Assembly (NCBI GenBank): GCA_963799065.1
Contig: CAWCVJ010000001.1
Location: forward strand, 310,001-374,000
Direction of reading: 5' to 3'
Length of the DNA: 64,000 nt
DNA from: JAJPHW01 sp963799065
GTDB lineage: Bacteria; Acidobacteriota; Terriglobia; Terriglobales; Acidobacteriaceae
The notes under the pieces were generated by a model. The model made no database searches. It saw nothing but the letters and a program-made list of their open reading frames with translations, and had not been told where the DNA came from. Shown piece after piece: positions 1 through 8,627 of the stretch. The position numbers and the translations under genes were made by a program. The stretch's first letter is position 1; each line of letters starts with the position of its first letter.

Positions 1-528
1 GCCCGTGTCTTCCGTCTTGACCAACTGCATCACCTTGTCATCCACAGGATGGACGACGCCGTTCTGCACCACGTCGAAATTCAAATAGGTTTCTTCATCG
101 ACGCCCTGCAGCCGGCCGTCAGGAGTTAACACGTGCAGAAATTCGGGATACAACAGATCGATTTGTCGGGCGTACTCACGCAGAGAAGAGAAGCTGGCCG
201 CATCCCAGGGAACATAAAACGCAGCGCGAATGCCTTCATCCGCGTTCAACTTGACCTGCGATGGGGACGATTTGGTGCGACGGTGACCGCGAGTTGCGGC
301 AAGCTTCTTTCGACGCAACTCCTTTTCTTTCGCTTTCTCTCTTTCGTTCAGCGCATGAAAGGGCCGCTTTTGCAGGGGAAGAAGCAATTCCGGCAACTGC
401 TCGTTGTGGATAGCCGAGTAAATAAAAAAGACCAGCAGCAGGCTCGCGACAATTCCAGCCGCGTCGAACAAACGGCGCAAGCGCCGCCAGCGCGCCTGTC
501 GCGGATCGAGAAAAATTGCATTAGCCAT
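1..528 (-). CDS. N-terminal part of a membrane-anchored GH18/deacetylase/glycosyltransferase-type protein (cut by window edge)
   Basis: An open frame starts at the ATG at 526-528 and runs off the window without a stop (176 codons). Visible: residues 1-20 are basic (RQARWRRLRR), residues 22-40 form one membrane segment, residues 60-88 are strongly basic, and from about residue 90 a globular domain begins (DEGIRAAFYVPWDAASF, then REYARQIDLLYPEFLHVL). That start resembles the GH18-like N-terminal domain of the large acidobacterial proteins that join a GH18 module, a polysaccharide deacetylase and a GT2 synthase; this is recognition from memory, and the later domains lie outside the window. It is divergent from the glycosyltransferase at 594, so both may share the 66-bp region between them. 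Likely role is polysaccharide synthesis or export at the inner membrane. Confidence 0.6.
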   Translation of the reverse strand, partial: MANAIFLDPRQARWRRLRRLFDAAGIVASLLLVFFIYSAIHNEQLPELLLPLQKRPFHALNEREKAKEKELRRKKLAATRGHRRTKSSPSQVKLNADEGIRAAFYVPWDAASFSSLREYARQIDLLYPEFLHVLTPDGRLQGVDEETYLNFDVVQNGVVHPVDDKVMQLVKTEDTG

Positions 529-593
529 GTAAATTTGTGTAACTTCCATCCTAAGCGGCGCGGACGAGGGAATCAAACGAGCGAGACTTAGGC

Positions 594-2168
594 GTGAGTT
601 CGGTTGTCAGCGCGAGCGCATCGATCACGCATTGCGCCTGTGCCGTCAAGCCTCTCCCGTGTACTCTAGTAAGCGTGCGCGACCTGGTGCGCCAAAATCT
701 TCGTTTCTTCTTACTGGCGACGGCGGCTGGATTGCTGCTGCGCTTGTTTTTTGTTTTCCGCTTTCCCGGCATTAGCAACGACTCGCTCGTGTACGGCGAC
801 CTCGCCAAGAACTGGCTGCAACACGGTGTGTACGGACTCACCAGCCCGCAGGGACTCATTCCCGTGGACATTCGGCTGCCTGGCTATCCCGCCTTCCTCG
901 CGCTCGTATTCTCGATCTTTGGCATGGAGCACTATCGTGCCGTGCTCTTCGTTCAAGTCGTGATCGATCTAGGGACATGCTTTGTGATCGCCGATCTGGC
1001 GCGGCGTTTAAGCTCACCCCGAGCAGCGAAGATCGCGTTTCTCCTAGCCGCGGCGTGTCCTTTTCTAGCCGACTACTCGGCCGCCGCGCTTACGGAAACT
1101 CTGGAAATATTTTTCACGGCTGTGGCCTTCGACGCTGTCATCGCCGGACTCAATCGCCCGAAGCTGTTTCCCTGGGGCGTCGCCGGAGTTGCAACGGCTG
1201 CGGCCATTCTGCTTCGTCCCGACGGCGGACTCATCTTGGCGTGCGTCGGATTCTATCTTGCGTGGCTAGTGCTTCATTCTTTGCGTCCGCAAACTAATGT
1301 CGAAGTCACTGACCTTCGCTCGATCAGCGCTGGAAATGATTTGTCGCGATCGTGGAAGCGTGGGCCTTCAGGCCCACGAAAACGGCAAGAAAAAGAATGG
1401 GCTTTAGCCCCTGCGCAACTCGCTAAGGCTGGTGCCATCTTCGCCCTCATCGCCCTGGCTCCGCTTCTCCCATGGACACTGCGGAACCTACGCACCATGC
1501 ATGAACTCCAGCCGTTGGCTCCGCGCTATGCTAATCAGCCCGGCGAATTCGTATCCATGGGATTCAACCGCTGGGTCAAAACCTGGATCGCTGACTTTTC
1601 TTCCACCGAAGACACGTATTGGTCCGTTCCCGGCGACAACATCGATCCCGCGGCACTCCCCACTCGCGCTTTCGATTCTGCTGAGCAACGCGAGCAAACG
1701 CTAAAACTCATCGCTGACTACAATCAGACCCAAGCTATCGACGCCTCGCTGGACGCCCGTTTTGCGCAACTCGCCGCCGACCGCATCCACGCCCATCCGC
1801 TGCGATATTATGTTGGCCTTCCACTGCTCCGCATCGCGGATATGTGGCTTCGTCCCCGCACCGAAAAATTGCCATCGGACACACGCTGGTGGCACTTCGA
1901 CGACGATCCTCGATGGCTGGCGCTGGCTCTTACTCTTGGAGTAATCAACTTGATCTATGTTGGTGCCGCCCTTGCCGGGTGGATTCGCAATCTTCGCGCT
2001 AGCAGTCCGATACTCCAGCCGCTTTACCAGTTGCTCGTGCTCTTCGTACTGTTGCGCTCTTTATTCTTGGGCACGCTTGAAAATCCCGAGGCGCGCTATA
2101 CCCTCGAGTGTTATCCGGTGGTCATCGTGTTCGCCGCGGCGTTTCTCTCCCGCCGCCGACCCATCTGA
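594..2168 (+). CDS. GT39/ArnT-like polytopic glycosyltransferase
   Basis: A 524-residue, very hydrophobic protein with about ten membrane segments. The N-terminal pattern (FRFPGISNDSLVYGDLAKNW, then GYPAFLALVF and ALTETLEIFF) fits the GT-C fold of dolichyl-phosphate-mannose or ArnT-type transferases, where an acidic residue in the first periplasmic loop is catalytic. Such enzymes move a sugar from a polyprenyl-phosphate donor to an envelope acceptor. The GTG at 594 gives about 27 extra residues without membrane character; GTG at 675 is an alternative start closer to the family norm. Residues about 255-275 (KRGPSGPRKRQEKEWALAP) are encoded by a palindromic repeat pair inserted in frame, which breaks the otherwise hydrophobic pattern. 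The acceptor is unknown. Confidence 0.7.
   Translation: MSSVVSASASITHCACAVKPLPCTLVSVRDLVRQNLRFFLLATAAGLLLRLFFVFRFPGISNDSLVYGDLAKNWLQHGVYGLTSPQGLIPVDIRLPGYPAFLALVFSIFGMEHYRAVLFVQVVIDLGTCFVIADLARRLSSPRAAKIAFLLAAACPFLADYSAAALTETLEIFFTAVAFDAVIAGLNRPKLFPWGVAGVATAAAILLRPDGGLILACVGFYLAWLVLHSLRPQTNVEVTDLRSISAGNDLSRSWKRGPSGPRKRQEKEWALAPAQLAKAGAIFALIALAPLLPWTLRNLRTMHELQPLAPRYANQPGEFVSMGFNRWVKTWIADFSSTEDTYWSVPGDNIDPAALPTRAFDSAEQREQTLKLIADYNQTQAIDASLDARFAQLAADRIHAHPLRYYVGLPLLRIADMWLRPRTEKLPSDTRWWHFDDDPRWLALALTLGVINLIYVGAALAGWIRNLRASSPILQPLYQLLVLFVLLRSLFLGTLENPEARYTLECYPVVIVFAAAFLSRRRPI
1359..1410. repeat. REP-like double palindrome inside a coding sequence
   Basis: Two hairpins lie 21 bp apart: GTGGGCCTTCAGGCCCAC (1360-1377, 8-bp arms, loop TC) and GGGCTTTAGCCC (1399-1410, 5-bp arms, loop TT). 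The arrangement resembles bacterial REP/BIME pairs, which normally sit between genes. Here the block keeps the reading frame of the glycosyltransferase and adds a charged stretch. A related single palindrome occurs at 18137-18152. Confidence 0.6.
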
Positions 2169-2198
2169 CTCTCGGTCAATCCATGAATGCAAATACTT

Positions 2199-2212
2199 GT
2201 AGCGTTCGCTAC
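2199..2212. terminator. Weak hairpin after the GT39 gene
   Basis: GTAGCG-TT-CGCTAC forms a short hairpin 31 bp after the glycosyltransferase stop. There is no T run behind it, so an intrinsic terminator is only a possibility. The remaining region up to 2323 holds the upstream sequence of the TonB-receptor-like gene; no convincing promoter hexamer pair was found. Confidence 0.25.
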
Positions 2213-2323
2213 GGGATTCTGTATACTTTTCGACCAATACGCAGTAAACCGTTTCAGTGACGCATTTCTCAACGGTTCGCAAATTGCAATGAGGCTGGCA
2301 CTGCGGTAAAGACGGAACGGCCG

Positions 2324-5300
2324 ATGGTCCCAAATCTTACTTTGCGAGGTAATGCGGTGTTTCTTACCCCCCGTTTGTACACCCAGATTCTCCTCGTTCT
2401 CACCCTTCTGTCGCTTGTCCCGTTCCAGCCCAAAGCGGCCGCCCAACAAGCCAGCGCGCAAATCACCGGCACGGTCAAGGATTCCTCCGGAGCTGTGGTG
2501 GTGGGCGCGAAAGTCACTCTGCGCAATACCGACACCAACATCGCGCACACCGTCGCCACCGACCGTATGGGATCGTATCTGTTCACGCTGGTGGGCATCG
2601 GCAAGTATGAGTTGCAAGTCGAGCATCCTGGATTTGAGAAGTATGTGCAGAGCGGCATCACCTTGCAGATTAACCAGAACGCCAAGTTGGATGTGAGCCT
2701 GCAAGTCGGCGCCAGCAGCCAGACCGTCGAAGTAAACGGCGACCTCAGTCAAGTGGACACCATCACTGCGACCCTCGGCAAGGTGGAAACCACCGAGCGC
2801 ATCCTGGCGCTGCCGCTGGTCGAGCGCGACACTCTGCAACTTGGCCTGCTGCAGGCGGGCGTCTTCGCTCCCGATCAGGACGATGGTTCGGGCAATCCTT
2901 ATTCCGTCAGCGGACAGCGCTCCGAGTCTATGACATTCCTCATCGACGGCGCGGATAACAACGATTTCCTGGGAAACAACATCGTCGTGAATCCTAATCC
3001 CGACGCAGTAGCCGAGTTCAAAATTCTTACCAACAATTACACAGCCGAATACGGGCGCACCTCAGGTGGCATCGTCAATCAGGTGATCAAGTCCGGCACG
3101 AACCAAATTCACGGTTCGCTCTTCGAGTTCTTTCGTAACACTTCGCTCGACGCGAGTGATTTTTTCCTTCAGGAAGTTCCCGTGCTGCGCCGCAACATTT
3201 TTGGCGGAACGCTTGGTTTACCGATCAAGAAGGACAAGATGTTTCTGTTCGCGTCGTATCAGGGCACTCGGCGCAGCGAAGGCCAGAATCCCGGAGCCGT
3301 ATCCGTACTCAGCAACAACGAGCGAACGGGAGACTTCAGCGAACTTTACACCGGGCAAATCAATCCTCAGACGGGGTATGATTACGGCCAACTCATCGAC
3401 CCCAACGCCGGCACGCCTTTCTTGTGCAATGGGAATCCATGCAACAAAGTTCCCGTCGATCCGGTTATTGCTAACTACATTAAGGACTACCTGCCGATCG
3501 CAAACCGGCCCAATAACACCTTCGTTTCCGATCCGGTCGCGACCATTAAAGACGACCAATACATCTTTCGCTACGACTACAACATTTCCAACCGCGATGT
3601 TTTGTCGGCCACCTACATTCTGGATAATGAATCGGACACATACCCTTTTGAAATTATCAACGGAGCGTCTACTGGCGGCGACGTTCCTGTCGGTTCGGGA
3701 TTCACCGATTCCACGAGAAATCAGAACTTCAATGTTGCATGGACACGAACGATTTCGCCGACCCTGGTGAACGAACTGCGCTTCTCGACCGATCGCGTCG
3801 GCAACCTGGCGGCAGTGCCGACCACGACCACCTCACCGGCAGCGCTCGGATTTACAAATGTCAATCCTGACGATCCTCTGGGAACGGCGCCGCCACCGAT
3901 CAATGTGACCGGGGCGTTCAACCTGGGGCCCAGTCCAGGTGGGCCAACTCATTATCATGACTCAGTTTTCCAATATCAGGACACGCTCTCGTGGAGTAAG
4001 GGTCGGCACGATCTCAAATTCGGCGCGGACCTGCGCTGGGTGCGAGACAACTTTAACTTCGATTTCTATAACAATGGAAGTTATCTGTTCCAGGGAGACT
4101 TCACGGGAAGCAATCTAGCCGATTTTGTCGGCGGCTACTTTTACAACTATTACCAGTTCTCCAACGCGGTCTATGGAATTCGCACGCACTCACTCTATTT
4201 CTTCGGCCAGGACGCATGGAAGGTCACGAAGAATCTCACTTTCAACTACGGTCTGCGCTACGAGTACAACGCGCCGCAAACCGATCCCCACAATGAAATC
4301 ATCGGCTGGTTTCCCGGGCGGCAGTCCACCGTATTTCCAGACGCGCCTCCCAATTTCCTGTATCCAGGCGATCCGGGTACGCCGAACAAGGGTCTCATTT
4401 ATCCGGACAAGAACAATTTTGCCCCGCGTTTTGGCTTTGCCTGGGACATGTTGGGTAACTCCAAGCTGGTAATGCGCGGTGGCTTCGGCATCTTCTACGA
4501 CATCGAAGATGGCGCCCTGAACCTACAGTTTGGCGGCCAGCCACCGTTCGGCTATGTGGCCAACATTTACCCTTCTGACTGGACACCGGACGCCAACGGA
4601 TCGTTCGTCGGCGATCCATTTAGCGCCTCTGGCGCCAGCAATCCCTTTCCGTTCGCAGGTAAGACAGGGAACTTCTACAGCCCGAAAATTCCTTTCGCCT
4701 ACGTTGTGACTCCGCACTTTCGCACGCCCTACGCCGAAAACTTCAACTACGGTTTCCAATTTCAGGCAGCACGCAACACGATGATTGAGGCCGTCTACGT
4801 CGGTAGCATGGGGCGAAAGTCGATTCTGTCGGGAGAAACCAACTATCCTCTCCAGTCGAATTTGACGGCGCAGTATCAGGCGCAGCTGCCGCTCGAAGAC
4901 CCTACCGATCCCACAACCAGCGCTTACTACAACCTGAATCCCGAGTGCGCGCGTGCGCTGGCTGCATGCGTCAATGGTTCCCCAACCGGGGCGCAGGAAA
5001 TCTTAACCAACTATAGCGAGGGGACCTCCTCCAGTAACGAGTTTCAACTTACGGTGGACCAACAGCTGAATCACGGCGTTCAATTTCGAGTAGCGTATAC
5101 CATCGCCAAAACCATCGACGACGCTTCAGGTTTCCGGGCCCGCTCTTCGACGCTGACTGACCCCACGAATCCGGCCGTCGATCGGGGACTGGCGGATTTC
5201 GACGCTCCGCAGCGTCTGGTCTTGAGCCCCATCTGGCAGTTGCCATTAGACAAGCCTTTTCATAGCGGGTTTGCGCATCGCGCTTTGGGTGGATGGAGTA

Positions 5301-5875
5301 TCGCGACCATCGCAACGTTCCAGTCGGGAAATCCGTTCACGTTCTTTTCCGAAAACAATTCGAGCGAACTCAACAGTTACCTCGATAGGCCGGGTGTTGT
5401 CGGCCCAATTCAGAAGTTCAGCAATCTGCGGCAGCAGCAGACCTTCTCGCCCAGCTCGAATGGTGTTAACGGTAGCTGCCTCGGTGGGACGGAGACAGGA
5501 ATCTTCATCGTGAATCCGACGAACCTCGTGTGTTCAGTGGGTAACCCTACCGGGCTACCGGCAGATCCACTGGCTATAAGTTCAGCCCAACTCGTTGCTG
5601 GCGGTGTGCCACTCTTCACGCACGGCAACATGGGACGCAATGTGTTGCGTGGGCCGGGCATCAACAACTGGGATTTCTCAATTGCCAAAGACTTCAAGTT
5701 CTCAGAGAGCAAACTGCTGGAATTTCGATCGGAATTCTTCAACGCATTCAACCATACGCAGTTCTACAGTCCAACTTTTCAGAACGGGTCGGAAGGTTTC
5801 AGCGGTCAGTTCGCGCAGATCACGACCGACCGCGGACCTCGGGTGATTCAGTTTGCATTGAAAGCGTACTTCTAG
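2324..5875 (+). CDS. TonB-dependent receptor-like outer membrane protein with carboxypeptidase regulatory domain (Oar-like)
   Basis: A protein of 1183 residues. Residues about 12-42 form a secretion signal (LVLTLLSLVPFQPKAAAQ). Residues about 46-107 are a carboxypeptidase regulatory-like Ig fold (QITGTVKDSSGAVVVGAKVT). A plug region follows (SGQRSESMTFLIDGADNNDF), then NYTAEYGRTSGGIVNQVIKS and a long beta-barrel rich in aromatic strands, ending in a terminal phenylalanine (FALKAYF), typical of outer membrane insertion. This architecture is greatly expanded in Acidobacteria and is related to myxococcal Oar. The substrate is unknown; large oligomers or polysaccharides are usual guesses. A shorter start further into the N-terminus would still keep the signal peptide. 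No clear ligand-processing partner sits next to it. Confidence 0.85.
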   Translation: MVPNLTLRGNAVFLTPRLYTQILLVLTLLSLVPFQPKAAAQQASAQITGTVKDSSGAVVVGAKVTLRNTDTNIAHTVATDRMGSYLFTLVGIGKYELQVEHPGFEKYVQSGITLQINQNAKLDVSLQVGASSQTVEVNGDLSQVDTITATLGKVETTERILALPLVERDTLQLGLLQAGVFAPDQDDGSGNPYSVSGQRSESMTFLIDGADNNDFLGNNIVVNPNPDAVAEFKILTNNYTAEYGRTSGGIVNQVIKSGTNQIHGSLFEFFRNTSLDASDFFLQEVPVLRRNIFGGTLGLPIKKDKMFLFASYQGTRRSEGQNPGAVSVLSNNERTGDFSELYTGQINPQTGYDYGQLIDPNAGTPFLCNGNPCNKVPVDPVIANYIKDYLPIANRPNNTFVSDPVATIKDDQYIFRYDYNISNRDVLSATYILDNESDTYPFEIINGASTGGDVPVGSGFTDSTRNQNFNVAWTRTISPTLVNELRFSTDRVGNLAAVPTTTTSPAALGFTNVNPDDPLGTAPPPINVTGAFNLGPSPGGPTHYHDSVFQYQDTLSWSKGRHDLKFGADLRWVRDNFNFDFYNNGSYLFQGDFTGSNLADFVGGYFYNYYQFSNAVYGIRTHSLYFFGQDAWKVTKNLTFNYGLRYEYNAPQTDPHNEIIGWFPGRQSTVFPDAPPNFLYPGDPGTPNKGLIYPDKNNFAPRFGFAWDMLGNSKLVMRGGFGIFYDIEDGALNLQFGGQPPFGYVANIYPSDWTPDANGSFVGDPFSASGASNPFPFAGKTGNFYSPKIPFAYVVTPHFRTPYAENFNYGFQFQAARNTMIEAVYVGSMGRKSILSGETNYPLQSNLTAQYQAQLPLEDPTDPTTSAYYNLNPECARALAACVNGSPTGAQEILTNYSEGTSSSNEFQLTVDQQLNHGVQFRVAYTIAKTIDDASGFRARSSTLTDPTNPAVDRGLADFDAPQRLVLSPIWQLPLDKPFHSGFAHRALGGWSIATIATFQSGNPFTFFSENNSSELNSYLDRPGVVGPIQKFSNLRQQQTFSPSSNGVNGSCLGGTETGIFIVNPTNLVCSVGNPTGLPADPLAISSAQLVAGGVPLFTHGNMGRNVLRGPGINNWDFSIAKDFKFSESKLLEFRSEFFNAFNHTQFYSPTFQNGSEGFSGQFAQITTDRGPRVIQFALKAYF

Positions 5876-5926
5876 CGCAGACAAGGATAAGGATCGAAAA
5901 AGTTTTAGTGATCCGCTTGATACCGG

Positions 5927-6910
5927 CTAACCGTTTACCCGCGCCATCATCGACTCGCTATAACGCAATCCCGACGCCGCGCCTGAGGGAAACGCTTCGT
6001 CGATACGATGGAGGTCGTCAGGAGTCAACTCCACATCCCGGGCTGCGGCGTTTTCTTCCAGATACCTGCGGCGCTTTGTCCCGGGTATCGGCACGACCTC
6101 CTGCGCCAGCACCCAGGCCAGGGCCAGTTGCGAGGGGGTGCACCCTTTTTCGCCGGCAATTTCGTTCACTCGATTCACGAGTTTCAGGTTCTTCTTGAAG
6201 TTTTCACCTTGAAAACGCGGGGAGTGGCGCCGGTAGTCGTCTTCGGGAATGTCTTCGAACTTCTTGAATTGGCCGGTTAGGAAACCTCGCCCCAGCGGAC
6301 TGTATGCGACGAAACCGACGCCGAGTTCGTGGCAGGTCGCCAAAATTTCTTCTTCCGGGTCGCGAGTCCAGAGCGAGTATTCCGTTTGCAGCGCAGCTAT
6401 GGGATGCTCCTTCACCGCGCGGCGCAGCGTTTTCGCGCTCGCCTCAGACAGTCCCAGATAGCGCACTTTGCCTACCGCCACCAGCTCCGCCATAGCACCA
6501 ACGGTTTCCTCGATCGGCGTGTCAGGATCGACGCGGTGCTGGTAATAAAGATCGATGGTCTCAATCCCCAGCCTCTGCAAACTGGCGTCGCAGGACTTCC
6601 GCACATAATCCGGCCGTCCGCTCAAGCCGCGGGCATTCGGATCGTTGGGATCGCGCACGATGCCGAATTTGGTCGCGATGGTGAACTTCTCTCGCTTGCC
6701 CTCGATGGCCCTGCCCACCAATTCTTCATTGGTATGGGGACCGTAGGCGTCGGCGGTGTCGAGAAAGGTGATTCCGAGGTCGAGCGCACGGTCGATTGTG
6801 GCAATCGATTCTTCGTCATTTTGTTTGCCATAGAACTCGGACATACCCATGCATCCCAAGCCCATGGCTGAGACCGAGAGACCGCTATCACCTAAAGTGC
6901 ACGTTTTCAT
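5927..6910 (-). CDS. Aldo/keto reductase
   Basis: A 327-residue NADPH-dependent oxidoreductase of the aldo/keto reductase superfamily (YajO/AKR13-like subgroup). The catalytic tetrad can be placed: D51 and Y56 in LDTADAYG, K81 in ATKFG and H125 in YYQHRVDP. The nucleotide-binding end is seen in PIPGTKRRRYLEEN. Length is normal for the family. The gene stands alone, convergent with the TonB receptor-like gene and divergent from fmdB; its physiological substrate cannot be read from the sequence. Confidence 0.9.
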   Translation of the reverse strand: MKTCTLGDSGLSVSAMGLGCMGMSEFYGKQNDEESIATIDRALDLGITFLDTADAYGPHTNEELVGRAIEGKREKFTIATKFGIVRDPNDPNARGLSGRPDYVRKSCDASLQRLGIETIDLYYQHRVDPDTPIEETVGAMAELVAVGKVRYLGLSEASAKTLRRAVKEHPIAALQTEYSLWTRDPEEEILATCHELGVGFVAYSPLGRGFLTGQFKKFEDIPEDDYRRHSPRFQGENFKKNLKLVNRVNEIAGEKGCTPSQLALAWVLAQEVVPIPGTKRRRYLEENAAARDVELTPDDLHRIDEAFPSGAASGLRYSESMMARVNG

Positions 6911-6999
6911 TTCTTGCTCCTGTTCAGTTATTCCGGGCGCAAACCCAATGCCTGCTAAAATGATGAGTAATACACGTATAGGATTCCGAAACTTCCGCT

Positions 7000-7395
7000 A
7001 TGCCTCTTTACGAGTACGAATGTAAGAACTGTCACCACCGCTTTGAGCGGATCGTTAAGTTCTCCGACAAGCCGATGAAAAAGTGCCCCGACTGTGGCGG
7101 CGCGGTAGAGCAGCTCATTTCCGCGCCCGCCGTGCAATTCAAAGGCTCAGGCTGGTATGTCACAGATTACGCCAAGAAGGCTGGTTCCGCCGCCTCGGTG
7201 GGCAACTCCAACGGCGAATCGTCGAAGTCGGACGGCGGCGACTCTGAGGGCGGCAGCAAAGACTCTGGATCGAATGAATCGGGAAGCAAAGAGGCTTCGG
7301 CGAAAGACGCAACCGCCAAAGATTCATCGAGCAAGGAATCGGCGAAAGAGTCGAGCAAGAAGCCCAAGGCCGAATCCAGCAAGAAGTCCAGATAG
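7000..7395 (+). CDS. FmdB-family zinc ribbon protein with low-complexity tail
   Basis: A 131-residue protein. Residues 1-40 form the FmdB zinc ribbon with two CxxC knuckles, C8/C11 and C29/C32 (YECKNCHHRF and KKCPDCGG). Residues about 66-131 are a Ser/Lys/Asp/Glu/Ala tail built of KDSSS/KESAK-like units and probably disordered. FmdB proteins were first linked to formamidase regulation, but the family role is unresolved. The next gene, an Hfq-like LSm protein, starts 9 bp downstream, so the two are very likely co-transcribed. Confidence 0.85.
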   Translation: MPLYEYECKNCHHRFERIVKFSDKPMKKCPDCGGAVEQLISAPAVQFKGSGWYVTDYAKKAGSAASVGNSNGESSKSDGGDSEGGSKDSGSNESGSKEASAKDATAKDSSSKESAKESSKKPKAESSKKSR

Positions 7396-7404
7396 TGTTC
7401 TGTT

Positions 7405-7680
7405 ATGGCGTTCGCACCGCAAAGTTCGGCTAACTCGCGCAAGAGCAAAGGCGCGCCGCCGGCGGAGACGAGTGAAGAGGCGGCCTACCTCAAGTCGCTC
7501 GGAGACAAACAAGTTCCCGTCAGCATTAAGCTCTTGAGCGGCGAAGTCGTTCGCGGCTGGATCGAGTACTACGACCAGAACATGGTGCGCCTGACCCGCC
7601 AGGGCGAGCCTAATCTATTCATCTACAAGCACGAAATCATGTACATCGCCGAAGATAGCGGAAAGCGAACCAAACCCTGA
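7405..7680 (+). CDS. hfq: Hfq-like LSm RNA-binding protein
   Basis: A 91-residue protein. Residues 1-22 are a loose polar leader; residues about 27-82 align by eye with the Hfq Sm fold: Sm1 in QVPVSIKLLSGEVVRGWIE and YYDQNMVRLT, Sm2 in LFIYKHEIMYI with Y74, K75 and H76 matching the family YKHA signature (Ala replaced by Glu). The short acidic linker before Sm2 (QGEPN) fits. Hfq forms hexamers that bind small RNAs and mRNAs. The C-terminal tail is short (EDSGKRTKP), unlike the long enterobacterial tail. It lies 9 bp after fmdB and just before the inositol phosphatase-like gene. Function as a riboregulator is inferred from fold only. Confidence 0.75.
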   Translation: MAFAPQSSANSRKSKGAPPAETSEEAAYLKSLGDKQVPVSIKLLSGEVVRGWIEYYDQNMVRLTRQGEPNLFIYKHEIMYIAEDSGKRTKP

Positions 7681-7718
7681 AGACTTCTGTTTCTACTCCT
7701 TCCTCGACGAAAAGTTTT

Positions 7719-8531
7719 TTGCCAGAGATGTCCGAAATTGCCCGCGAGGCTGGGGCGTTGCTTATGTCGCACTTTCGCAATCGGGTGGCGATCGAATATA
7801 AGGGCGATGCCGATTTGGTAACCATCGCGGACCGTCAATCCGAAGCGTTGATTCGAGAACGCATTCGGGCGCTCTGGCCCGATCATGATGTGCTCGGCGA
7901 AGAAGAAGGCCTCAAAGATACGGGGAGCGAATACCGCTGGTATGTCGACCCGCTGGATGGCACCACGAATTTCGCGCACGGTTATCCCGTCTTCTGCGTG
8001 TCGATGGCGCTCGATCACAAAGGAGAGCGCATTGCGGGCGTCGTTTACGATCCAACTCGCGACGAACTGTTTGCCGCTGAGAAAGGCAACGGCGCGTCGC
8101 TTAACGGTCACGGTATTTACGTTTCACGTACGCCCAAGTTGGCCGAATCGCTGATCGCCACTGGCTTTCCCAGCCACAAGCGAAATAAGAATCCCAATAT
8201 CCATTTCTACCACCAGTTCACTCTGCGTTCGCACGGAGTGCGCCGCGCCGGTTCTGCCGCCCTCGATCTTTGCTACGTCGCCTGCGGACGCTTCGACGCC
8301 TTTTGGGAGTTCAATCTAAAACCATGGGATGTTGCTGCCGGGGTCTTGCTGGTGCAGGAAGCCGGTGGTCGTGTGAGCCGCTTCGACGGAAGTCCATTCG
8401 AGTTAGTCGGCGATCAGACTCTGGCTACGAATGGAGTTATCCACCAAGAACTGATGCAAGAGTTCGCCGCGATCTTCGCCGGACGCGGGTTAGAGGCCCT
8501 GCCCGATCCCCGGGATTATAAGAACTCTTGA
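7719..8531 (+). CDS. Inositol monophosphatase family protein (SuhB-like)
   Basis: A 270-residue metal-dependent phosphatase. Metal and substrate motifs are present: GEEEG near residue 61, WYVDPLDGTTNF at about residues 74-85 and WDVAAGVLLVQEAGG near the C-terminus. Family members hydrolyse inositol 1-phosphate or related sugar phosphates; E. coli SuhB also has a role in rRNA transcription. The first codon is TTG at 7719, with ATG at 7728 as an alternative; the same frame stays open back into the end of the hfq-like gene, so the true start could be further upstream at a non-ATG codon. It probably belongs to the fmdB-hfq transcription unit. Confidence 0.85.
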   Translation: MPEMSEIAREAGALLMSHFRNRVAIEYKGDADLVTIADRQSEALIRERIRALWPDHDVLGEEEGLKDTGSEYRWYVDPLDGTTNFAHGYPVFCVSMALDHKGERIAGVVYDPTRDELFAAEKGNGASLNGHGIYVSRTPKLAESLIATGFPSHKRNKNPNIHFYHQFTLRSHGVRRAGSAALDLCYVACGRFDAFWEFNLKPWDVAAGVLLVQEAGGRVSRFDGSPFELVGDQTLATNGVIHQELMQEFAAIFAGRGLEALPDPRDYKNS

Positions 8532-8595
8532 AGACGCTGGTACGCCAAGAGTGCTTCCACAACGCCTGGAATATGCGACAATTCTTAAATTGATT

Positions 8596-8618
8596 CCCGA
8601 CCAATAGAGTCGGGTTTT
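8596..8618 (+). terminator. Intrinsic terminator or leader hairpin
   Basis: CCCGAC, a 7-nt loop, GTCGGG and then TTTT form a compact terminator. It lies 65 bp after the phosphatase stop but only 9 bp before the DUF1684 ATG, so its T run nearly touches the GGAG ribosome site. It may terminate the upstream operon or act in the leader of the downstream gene. Confidence 0.55.
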
Positions 8619-8627
8619 GGAGAATCC

